Source: Halanaerobiaceae bacterium (GTDB taxonomy: Bacteria; Bacillota; Halanaerobiia; Halanaerobiales; DTU029). From it: a stretch of DNA of 14,421 nt. Of the stretch, positions 1 through 5,966 are shown in pieces. Position 1 is the first letter of the stretch. Each line of letters opens with the position of its first letter. The stretch is from assembly GCA_012521855.1 (NCBI GenBank), contig JAAYLO010000265.1, forward strand, positions 1-14,421. Reading direction: 5' to 3'. Below the pieces are notes generated by a model. It worked only from the letters and a program-made list of their open reading frames with translations, ran no database searches and was not told where the DNA came from. A program made the translations under genes and the position numbers.

Positions 1-2
1 AA

Positions 3-167
3 TTAAATAAACAGGGCAAAAAAATTACCAGGGAAGCTGTACGGGCTGTTATTATAAATAATAGAAAACTATTAATGTTATTTTCCAGTGAAACGGGTGC
101 CTATAAGTTTCCAGGTGGAAGAAAGGAATCCGGAGAAATTAAAGAAGATACTATTATATTAGCATAA
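3..167 (+). pseudogene. NUDIX hydrolase remnant (5' end outside window)
   Basis: An open frame enters from the left edge and stops at TAA 165-167. Its translation contains ITREAVRAVIINNRKLLML followed by YKFPGGRKESGE, the typical beta-strand lead-in and the first half of a NUDIX box (GGxxxxGE). The box is then interrupted: the expected REXXEEXG helix is missing and the frame ends in EDTIILA-stop, with no continuation seen in the other two frames. NUDIX enzymes need that helix to bind metal, so this is most likely a truncated, non-functional end of a MutT-like gene. The start lies outside the window, so the remnant's full length is unknown. An intact, unrelated zinc-ribbon NUDIX gene lies further along at 3123. 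Confidence 0.6.
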
Positions 168-212
168 TATTCTTAAAATTATCTAATAAATAGAATGACA
201 AAGGGCAAGAAA

Positions 213-245
213 TGTTAAGACCTTTAACACAAAAATTGGTATACT
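213..245 (+). promoter_or_regulatory. Promoter of the AraC/GyrI-type regulator with an inverted repeat
   Basis: TATACT at 240-245 is preceded by TG one base away (237-238), which makes an extended -10 element. No good -35 hexamer is spaced 17 bases upstream. A perfect 6-bp inverted repeat, TGTTAA (213-218) and TTAACA (224-229), covers the -35 area instead. A regulator bound there would sit where the polymerase contacts DNA, so it may be an operator for autoregulation or activation. The transcript would begin near 252, leaving a leader of about 33 bases before the strong GGGAGGAGGA ribosome site. Confidence 0.45.
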
Positions 246-284
246 ATAACCAGTTAGACTCAACATAAAAATGGGAGGAGGAGA

Positions 285-1135
285 ATGGATAAGTTTCAAA
301 GAATAACTGAGGTTTTATATTACATTGAAGAGCATCTGGAAGATATTGAAGACTATGAACAGGTGGCTGAAAAATTTTGTTATTCTCCATATTATTTCCA
401 CAGGTTATTTTCTGCTGTAGTTGGAAAGCCTATCGCCACCTATATACGCGAACGTCGCCTGGCAAAAGCTTCGCAATTACTCACAGATCCAGAAAAAACC
501 ATTACTTCAATTTGTTTTGAATGTGGGTTTAATTCATCCCAGTTCTTTAGTCGTGCCTTCAGGAATAGTTATGGTATTTCGCAGGCGATTATCGAAGGAT
601 GGGTTATACCCCGGTAATCATGTCTGTTGAAGAGATTGTAGAAAAATTTATGAAAAAATTAAAGGGAGGTATCCTTGTGCATCCGAAATTCATAAAAGAA
701 GGAAAGCTGTTAATAGCAGGTATTACAGGTGATGGAAGTAAAACCGGTGAGTTGTGGCAGCAATTTATTGGGCTCTACAAAAAGATTGGCTTTAAGAATA
801 AAATTTCAGACAATTCATATGAGATCCGTATTTACGATGATAATCAGTGTATATGTCATGTGGGTGTCTGTGTATCAGACAGAAATGTTGATAGTGCTTT
901 TACTGTATTAGAGTTGCCAGCGTCTACCTATGCATCCTTCGAAGTGTATGTCGCCCAGGGTTATGATAGTCAAAATAACGCTATGGATGAATGGCTGGAA
1001 GCAAACAAAGAGAGATATGGAGATCGGCTGCTTGATGGGAAACCATATGTAGTTGAATTTTACGATGAGAGATTTGATGGTGATAATGAAGATTCTATAG
1101 TGGAAATATGGGTTCCGATTCAAGAAATTGAGTAA
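285..1135 (+). pseudogene. AraC-family regulator with GyrI-like effector domain, split by frameshift
   Basis: The first part (285-617) encodes an N-terminal AraC-type DNA-binding domain of about 100 residues with both helix-turn-helix units (EQVAEKFCYSPYYFHRLF; ITSICFECGFNSSQFFSRAF). It starts at ATG 285 behind GGGAGGAGGA. The second part, in another frame to stop 1133-1135, encodes a GyrI/Rob-like small-molecule-binding domain (KLLIAGITGDG to EIWVPIQEIE). Reading frame 2 just before the usual join gives DYRRMGYTPVIM, the normal linker after an AraC HTH. Thus one base is missing near 585-586. Restoring it gives 852 nt and a protein of 283 residues, the usual size for this domain pair. As it stands the frame runs out at codon 111. 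GGGAGG (664-669) precedes an in-frame GTG at 677, so the effector domain might be translated alone. The break is not in a homopolymer, which argues mildly against a sequencing error. Confidence 0.75.
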
Positions 1136-1139
1136 TTGG

Positions 1140-1152
1140 ATTCTCCTCCTCC
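1140..1152 (+). repeat. 13-nt inverted copy of the regulator's ribosome-binding site, in its 3' UTR
   Basis: ATTCTCCTCCTCC here is the exact reverse complement of GGAGGAGGAGAAT at 274-286, which spans the Shine-Dalgarno sequence and the first two bases of the ATG of the AraC/GyrI regulator gene. It begins four bases after that gene's stop codon (1133-1135). In the mRNA the two segments could pair and hide the start site. The pairing does not extend further on either side. A chance match to a purine-rich SD is possible for the CTCCTCC core. Confidence 0.5.
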
Positions 1153-1239
1153 AGACACATATTTATCTAAGGGACCTATAGAGAAAGAGATTAGTTAACA
1201 GGGAACAAACTAATTTAGAAAACTGGAAGGAGCTTTCAT

Positions 1240-1383
1240 GTGAAGGATAAAGAGTATTGCTGTTCTATAGGTCGTAAATGTGACCTGCTTTTTGAAACAA
1301 AGGCATCTGGTAATTTATTTTCAATGATGGTTTTATTTATCTTGCTGATAGAAATGTACCCCGTGTTGCCGTGTTTACCATAA
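1240..1383 (+). pseudogene. Short decayed coding fragment, possibly beta-propeller (NHL-like)
   Basis: A GTG at 1240 lies behind GGAAGGAG (1225-1232) and opens a 47-codon frame. About two thirds of the way along, a different frame reads FNDGFIYLADRNVPRVAVFT before a stop at about 1400. That stretch has the look of an NHL-type repeat (IYxADxxNxRVxVF). The two frames together suggest a fragment of a larger secreted or propeller protein with a frameshift. The match is to one repeat only, so the identity is weak, and a chance short ORF is the alternative. Confidence 0.22.
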
Positions 1384-1458
1384 TGTGTATTTATTGAAAT
1401 TTTCGCATTATGATAAATTATAGTGTTTTATAGCCCAACATAAGCTAATGAAATACTT

Positions 1459-1507
1459 TTGGAAGAAAGAAACATATGCTATTATTATATATAAGAACAA
1501 ATGTTCC
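1459..1507 (+). promoter_or_regulatory. Putative promoter overlapped by a LexA/DinR (SOS) box
   Basis: TTGGAA (1459-1464) and TATTAT (1483-1488), 18 bases apart, form a reasonable sigma-A promoter with transcription expected to start near 1495. At 1494-1507 lies AGAACAAATGTTCC, which fits the Gram-positive LexA/DinR consensus CGAACRNRYGTTYC at every position but the first. A repressor at this place would block initiation, so placement and sequence agree. The gene behind it is a decayed GNAT acetyltransferase, with a putative zinc peptidase gene starting at 2013. LexA control is inferred from sequence alone. Confidence 0.4.
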
Positions 1508-1540
1508 AGGACAAGATCTCAAAATTATGGAGGAGTATAT

Positions 1541-2019
1541 ATGAAGATTTTAAATGATTTATCTGGTCATTTATCCAGTATCTAAAATCAATGGGGTGGG
1601 AGATAGACGCACCTGTCGGTAATCAAAGAATGGTACTAGTGGAATATGCTTTTGATCATCAGGACTTATATTTTGAAAATATCCGGTGTTATAAAAATTG
1701 TATTTGTGGTTTACCATAGTCGCAGATGGCCATGCTATAGGAACTATCTGGCTTGAAAAGGATAATCTTGAAGCAGAAGAAGCTGATTATGATTGGGCGC
1801 AAAGAGAAACATGGTAAGGGGATTGGCCAGGCTGCAATAAAGAGAGTAGTAGAACTTGCAAGTAAAGAATGGTTTTTAAAGGCTGTCAGGCTGAAATTGA
1901 TGTGGAGGGTTCATCAAAATATATCCCTTCCGCTATAGTATTTTATAAAAAAACATAATATTATGCAGATACGGTACATGGCTGCAGTTTTTAAAAATGA
2001 GGTGTATTTAAAATGTTAA
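1541..2019 (+). pseudogene. GNAT acetyltransferase, disrupted by several frameshifts
   Basis: ATG 1541 follows a good GGAGGAG site. Pieces of one GNAT protein can be read by moving between frames. MKILNDLSGHLSSI is followed by MGWEIDAPVGNQRMVLVEYA (frame 1, stop 1717). Next comes FTIVADGHAIGTIWLEKD (frame 0, stop 1815), and then GKGIGQAAIKRVVELASKEW, which holds the acetyl-CoA pyrophosphate-binding loop (GxGIG). A further frame gives AEIDVEGSSKYIPSAIVFYKK, and finally HNIMQIRYMAAVFKNEVYLK up to stop 2017-2019. At least four shifts or stops are needed, so the gene is dead rather than misread. The reconstruction would be about 160 residues, normal for the family, in the order of a GNAT domain (beta4, loop A, alpha3, beta5). 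Its tail overlaps the start of the next gene by 7 nt. Confidence 0.65.
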
Positions 2020-3032
2020 AGCTTAATTTTACCGGTGTTCATCAATTCTTAAAAATTATGAATCTTTTAAGAAAGGACATTAATCCTTCTGAAGAAATAT
2101 GGGATGAGTTATTTGCCAATCCAGGATATACAAAATTGATTCAAATTGAATTAAGCAGAGAATTTTTTCAACAATACTTTAAAATTGCCTACATGCCATC
2201 AAAAAATCAAGAAAGACAAGAGATAGCCCATGGAGATAATGAAATAATAAAAAATATCCTTCTACATTATATCAATGTGTTGAAAAATGAGGATAAAATA
2301 AATAATTTTTTAACCGGATATAAAAGCCGGATAAATGAAAAAAGAATTTTAAAATATACCATGGAGTATTTGCCGGCAAATGGATTTAGTAAAGAAGCGG
2401 AAATTTTCTTTTTAGTATTTGCCAATGATGCCAGAGGCTATGACATTATAATATTTGACGTCTTGTTTGCATTAAATATGGAAGACCAGGATCTTTTAGA
2501 ACTGATATTGGCCCATGAATTACACCACCTATATAGGAATAAAATTTTATGTTTTGATATTACAAAAATTGAGGCAGAGGATAGGGGAATAATCATGGTA
2601 ATTAATCAAATACACTCTGAGGGAGTCGCAGATCAAATAGATACGGAAAAATGGATTTATGATGGTTACCATAAAATAAAGGACCCATTCCTTAAGAATT
2701 ACGCAATGCAATACAGGGAGTTGTGTAAAAAAGCACCTGAATTAATAATGAAACTGGATAAAAAAATGATTGATATTTTTATAGATTGTATAGAAGATGT
2801 CAATAACATAAACCTGTACTTACCTTTGAGCGGCCATGTTATAGGTTATTACATGGTGAATAAGGTTATGGAAATATGTGGTCAGGATATTATTATTGAA
2901 ACGGTAAACAATCCATTTCAGTTTTTTGAAATTTATAATACTGTGGCAAAAGAGCATAATTTAGTTGCGTTTTCAGAAAGTATTATGGGCTTAATAAAAG
3001 AAATGGAAAAAAAATATGTGCTGGGTTTATAA
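2013..3032 (+). CDS. Putative zinc-dependent peptidase (HELHH, DUF5700/DUF2268-like)
   Basis: The protein has 339 residues, starts at ATG 2013 behind GAGGTG (1999-2004) and has no signal peptide or membrane segment that I can see, so it is probably cytoplasmic. A HExxH zinc-peptidase motif is at residues 168-172 (AHELHH). SEGVAD at 202-207 places a glutamate 31 residues after the second histidine, the arrangement of a gluzincin third ligand. The flanking strand-helix text (DIIIFDVLFAL; LLELILAHELHHLYRN) fits the family pattern of gluzincin-like DUF5700/DUF2268 proteins, whose substrates are not established. The first 120 residues are mostly helical and match nothing I recognise. The gene lies between the GNAT remnant and a NUDIX gene and has no obvious operon partner. 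Peptidase function is inferred from the motif; the family name is a best guess. Confidence 0.6.
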   Translation: MLKLNFTGVHQFLKIMNLLRKDINPSEEIWDELFANPGYTKLIQIELSREFFQQYFKIAYMPSKNQERQEIAHGDNEIIKNILLHYINVLKNEDKINNFLTGYKSRINEKRILKYTMEYLPANGFSKEAEIFFLVFANDARGYDIIIFDVLFALNMEDQDLLELILAHELHHLYRNKILCFDITKIEAEDRGIIMVINQIHSEGVADQIDTEKWIYDGYHKIKDPFLKNYAMQYRELCKKAPELIMKLDKKMIDIFIDCIEDVNNINLYLPLSGHVIGYYMVNKVMEICGQDIIIETVNNPFQFFEIYNTVAKEHNLVAFSESIMGLIKEMEKKYVLGL

Positions 3033-3122
3033 AAGGTAAAAGGGGATGGAATGCAGAATATGTAAGCGGGTAGGTATTTGCGGCCTGATAAGATATGAGC
3101 TGAAAAAAGGAGAGAGATAAAG

Positions 3123-3617
3123 ATGGAGTTTATATATTGTACTGCTTGTGGCGAAAAACTAATCACTAAAGAAATAGGTGATGAAGGTTTATTACCTTTT
3201 TGTCCTTTATGCAACAAGCCATTTTTTGATCTTTTTAATACATGTGTAATAGTAATGGTTGTTAAAGATGATAGAGTATTATTGTTAAAGCAAAACTATG
3301 TTTCAGAATACTGGGTATTAGTAGCTGGCTTTATAAAGAAGGGAGAAACCGCGGAAGAGGCAGTGGCAAGAGAAGCAGAAGAGGAAACAGGTTTAAAAAC
3401 AAAAGAGCATAAATACATTTCAAGTTATTTTCATGAACACAGCGAAGCACTGATGTTAGGTTATCTTGTATTTGTAGAAGATGATAAATTTACTATTACC
3501 AGAGAAGTTGACGATCTCCGATGGTTCAATATAAATGAAGTTGATAAATATATTAGAGAAGGTAGTATTGCAAAAAGGCATATTGATAATGTAAAAAGAT
3601 TTTTAAATTATAAATAA
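3123..3617 (+). CDS. NUDIX hydrolase with N-terminal zinc ribbon
   Basis: A protein of 164 residues begins at ATG 3123 behind AAAGGAGAG. The first 30 residues form a small zinc ribbon with paired cysteines at 6/9 and 27/30 (CTAC, CPLC). The NUDIX domain follows, with a complete box at residues 69-91: GFIKKGE, then seven residues, then REAEEETGL, which matches GX5EX7REUXEEXGU. All metal-binding glutamates are present, so the enzyme should hydrolyse a nucleoside diphosphate linked to another moiety. The ribbon resembles that of NudC-type NADH pyrophosphatases, but the NudC signature SQPWPFPxS and its extra length are absent, so the substrate cannot be named. The gene sits 90 bases after the peptidase gene. 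Confidence 0.85.
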   Translation: MEFIYCTACGEKLITKEIGDEGLLPFCPLCNKPFFDLFNTCVIVMVVKDDRVLLLKQNYVSEYWVLVAGFIKKGETAEEAVAREAEEETGLKTKEHKYISSYFHEHSEALMLGYLVFVEDDKFTITREVDDLRWFNINEVDKYIREGSIAKRHIDNVKRFLNYK

Positions 3618-3728
3618 AGTTACGGCTTGATTAATTAGCATAGTAATAATAATTGCAGGAAATAAAAAATTCAGAAAAAGATTCTTTTTGGGACAGGCAA
3701 TATATTGAATTTGAAAGGGGGTAAAGGT

Positions 3729-4196
3729 ATGAAAAAGATTGATTTCGAAGTTCTTCAGAAGGAAATTATTGATTTTTTAAATGGAATGGACCATATGGTT
3801 CTGTCAACATGTTCAGATAACCGCGTAACAGCCAGGATTGTAAGTGTAATTAATGTTGGATTAAAGATACTTTTCCAGACTGACAAAGATTTTCTCAAGT
3901 ACCGGCAGATTAAAGAAAACCCCAATGTTGCACTCTGTTCTGGAAATGTTCAGATAGAAGGAAGAGCAAAAATTGCAGGTCATCCTTTAGAGCATCATTT
4001 CTTTAAAGAAAATTATCCAAAACGTCATGCAGGTTCATTCCGGAAATACTCACATATGCGGGATGAAGTTGTTATTGAGGTTGAGCCGTCACTCATAACA
4101 TTATGGAAGTATGATAATGAGAATAAACCGCTTAGAGAATACTTGATGCCTGATGAAAGGAAAGCTTACCGGGATTATTATGAAAAGGTACAATGA
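3729..4196 (+). CDS. Pyridoxamine 5'-phosphate oxidase-like flavin-binding protein
   Basis: The start is set at ATG 3729, seven bases after AGGGGG (3716-3721), giving 155 residues; an in-frame TTG at 3705 lies ahead of that site and is unlikely. The protein shows the split-barrel layout of the PNPOx-like superfamily: FLNGMDHMVLSTCSDNRVTA (strands 1-2), then ILFQTDKDFLKYRQIKENPN, which matches the usual FxTxxxSxKxxxIxxNPxV motif, then VALCSGNVQIEGRAKI. Such proteins bind FMN or F420 and act in oxidoreduction or detoxification; here the likely cofactor is FMN. The C-terminal part ends with LREYLMPDERKAYRDYYE, not a family hallmark. Substrate unknown. Spacing to the preceding NUDIX gene is 111 bases, with no terminator seen. 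Confidence 0.75.
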   Translation: MKKIDFEVLQKEIIDFLNGMDHMVLSTCSDNRVTARIVSVINVGLKILFQTDKDFLKYRQIKENPNVALCSGNVQIEGRAKIAGHPLEHHFFKENYPKRHAGSFRKYSHMRDEVVIEVEPSLITLWKYDNENKPLREYLMPDERKAYRDYYEKVQ

Positions 4197-4321
4197 GTAT
4201 CAGGAATCCTATGGGTTCAGAGGGAAATCAGAGCCACCACTATAGAATGATATTTATTTAAAAATTGTCAGTAATACTGAACTCAAAAATTAATATTGAC
4301 AGAATTGGAGGAGGGGAGAAA

Positions 4322-5083
4322 ATGAGTCATGCTTATGGTGATATTTTTGCGAAAGTCTATAATAAAATGTGGAGTGGATTTGCATTAAGTGTAGCAAATA
4401 AAATAATTGAATACTATAAAGAAACTGAAGTTTATAAAAACAATAAAGTAATTCTGGACCTGTGCTGTGGCACAGGACAGATGGCACATGAATTTTTGAA
4501 AGAAGACTTTGAAGTCATTGGTATTGATATTTCATCAAGTATGCTTAATTATGCAAAAGAAAATGCAAAAGAATTCATAAAAAATAAGAGGGCAGTATTT
4601 ATTCAGGCAGATGCCAGTAGTTTTAGTCTTGATACTGAAGTTGGCCTGGTTATTTCAACATTTGATTCCCTTAATCATCTGGAAAGCAAAAAAGCCCTGA
4701 AGGGATGTTTTGAATCTGTGTTCAATAGTCTTGCTAGAGATGGATATTTTATTTTTGATTTGAACACTCGATATGGTTTGAAAAGATGGAATAGTATCAA
4801 TATTAATGATTCGGATGATATTTTTCTAATAAACAGAGGAATATTTGATGAAGAAAAAAACAGAGCGGTTATGAGGATTACCGGCTTTGTAAAAGAAATA
4901 AACGGTTTATTTATAAGATTTGATGAGGTAATCTACAATTATGTTTATGATTTAAATGAAGTTAAAGACATGTTAAATGAAATAGGATGGGGAGAAGTAT
5001 ATTTTGCCAATATAAATGATTTAAGTAATAAAATTGACGAACCGGAAAGGGAAGGCCGTATATTCATAATAGCCAGAAAGTAG
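4322..5083 (+). CDS. Class I SAM-dependent methyltransferase
   Basis: The protein of 253 residues begins at ATG 4322 behind GGAGGAGGGG (4307-4316), not at an upstream TTG that has no ribosome site. Motif I, ILDLCCGTGQM, is at residues 44-54. The acidic ribose-binding residue follows in VIGIDIS (Asp69), then FIQADASSF for the adenine pocket (94-101), and ISTFDSLNHL at the position of the fourth strand (111-120). These are hallmarks of the Rossmann-like methyltransferases that act on small molecules, with the same spacing as the UbiE/Methyltransf_11/25 group. The substrate cannot be deduced. The gene is alone on its strand, 125 bases after the PNPOx-like gene and before decayed DNA. Confidence 0.8.
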   Translation: MSHAYGDIFAKVYNKMWSGFALSVANKIIEYYKETEVYKNNKVILDLCCGTGQMAHEFLKEDFEVIGIDISSSMLNYAKENAKEFIKNKRAVFIQADASSFSLDTEVGLVISTFDSLNHLESKKALKGCFESVFNSLARDGYFIFDLNTRYGLKRWNSININDSDDIFLINRGIFDEEKNRAVMRITGFVKEINGLFIRFDEVIYNYVYDLNEVKDMLNEIGWGEVYFANINDLSNKIDEPEREGRIFIIARK

Positions 5084-5518
5084 CTTGTCTCGAAAGCAGA
5101 AGATATATATTTGCAGTGGTTATATCACCTGGATGAAGAATGCTGAACAGTTCCTTATTATCAGGACTCTATTGTTGACTTGCTGCATGGTACACTTGCC
5201 TTTTTTACCGGGAATTGTATCGAGAAGGGTATTGGTGTGAAATGATGCAAAAAAGTATCAAAAGCAAATATGGCACAATAACTAAAAGATATTTTATGCT
5301 GTGATAAAATATCTGATGAAAAGATTGCACATAAACCCGGTGCAGGATTAGTCCGGGGATTTCATGAATCGCTTTGAAAAGGAAATGGGTTTATTCTATA
5401 CAGTATGTAAAGATTGCATACGGAGAGTTGCAGAGTATTTAGAAAGAGAAATATAGCAGTGACAACGCCAATCAGTTGGTGATACAGAAGAGATTTAGAT
5501 GAATGAGAAGGGGTGGTA
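5084..5518. other. Decayed intergenic region of 435 bases, no intact gene
   Basis: No frame is open for more than about 30 codons with a ribosome site. Two stretches read like eroded coding sequence: about 5185-5242 (LHGTLAFFTGNCIEKGIGVK) and 5364-5456 (MNRFEKEMGLFYTVCKDCIRRVAEYLEREI). Neither is recognised, and they may belong to one lost gene. A perfect hairpin lies at 5287-5314. A ribosome site for the following GNAT gene is at 5508-5516. Confidence 0.5.
5287..5314. repeat. Perfect 11-bp inverted repeat with 6-base loop
   Basis: AGATATTTTAT (5287-5297), loop GCTGTG, then ATAAAATATCT (5304-5314). All 11 pairs match. On the plus strand no T-run follows. On the minus strand the stem is followed by TTTTAGTTATT, which could serve as a weak terminator. 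Otherwise it could be a regulator-binding site that outlived a lost gene. Confidence 0.5.
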
Positions 5519-5966
5519 ATGTTAATGGAATTCTTAATACGTACTTTAGATAGTAATGATTATGAAGAAATATATGAACTGGTCAGAAATGTTCTTGTAT
5601 GACAGCTTAAAAAAAGAAGAAGCATTCAAACGTTTTGATGCTATCTGCAAACGTAAAGACTATCAAACCTTCGTTGCCGTTCATAATAATAAAGTAATAG
5701 GATTTATTGGCTTATGCAAAGGTATTGCCTTTAATATTGAGGGAGAATACATTCAAATAATTGCTTTTGCGGTAAATAAGTATTATCAAAATAAAGGTAT
5801 TGGAACAAAACTACTTGAAAAAGCAGAGCAATATGCTCAAAAGGGAAATATTGGTACACTTTGTTTACATAGTGGATTTCAGCGTCAAAAAGCACATGCC
5901 TTTTATGAACGAAAGGGCTATATAAAAAGGGATATAGTTTTCAAAAATCTCTTTGAATGGTTATAG
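5519..5966 (+). pseudogene. GNAT acetyltransferase with a one-base frameshift near codon 27
   Basis: AAGGGGTGG (5508-5516) precedes ATG 5519/5525. That frame encodes MEFLIRTLDSNDYEEIYELV, a normal GNAT N-terminus, but stops at TGA 5600-5602. The rest of the domain continues in another frame from codon 5598: DSLKKEEAF, then VAVHNNKVIGFIGL and the acetyl-CoA loop QNKGIGTKLL, ending with AHAFYERKGYIKRD and stop 5964-5966. Removing one base near 5597 gives 447 nt and a 148-residue protein, the usual size. The internal ATG at 5556 has no ribosome site, so translation of the second part alone is doubtful. The shift is CTTGTATGAC, not a homopolymer. Substrate unknown. The stop overlaps the tail of the convergent pyruvate kinase-like gene. 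Confidence 0.7.

Larger units (their letters stand above)
1136..1540. other. Degenerate intergenic stretch, no intact gene
   Basis: This stretch of 405 bases between the regulator and the next gene remnant has many stops in all frames. It holds the 3' UTR repeat at 1140-1152, a possible coding fragment at 1240-1383 and a promoter with a LexA-like box at 1459-1507. I see no RNA gene or terminator hairpin in it. Confidence 0.6.

Noticed and set aside
908..1123. Minus-strand ORF whose ribosome site could be the 1140-1152 repeat
   Set aside because: The gap of 16 bases to its TTG start is too long, it lies antisense to the GyrI-like domain and its translation has no recognisable features.
3123..3617. 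Naming the zinc-ribbon NUDIX gene nudC
   Set aside because: The NADH pyrophosphatase signature SQPWPFPxS and the N-terminal domain are missing; only the ribbon and NUDIX box match.
4296..4301. TTGACA as a -35 box of the methyltransferase gene
   Set aside because: The Shine-Dalgarno sequence begins six bases later and the ATG is at 4322, so there is no room for a -10 and a transcription start.
5591..5605. Programmed +1 frameshift as in prfB at the TGA of the GNAT gene
   Set aside because: The context CTT-GTA-TGA has no slippery CTTTGA and no SD-like stimulator at the right distance, so a plain indel is more likely.
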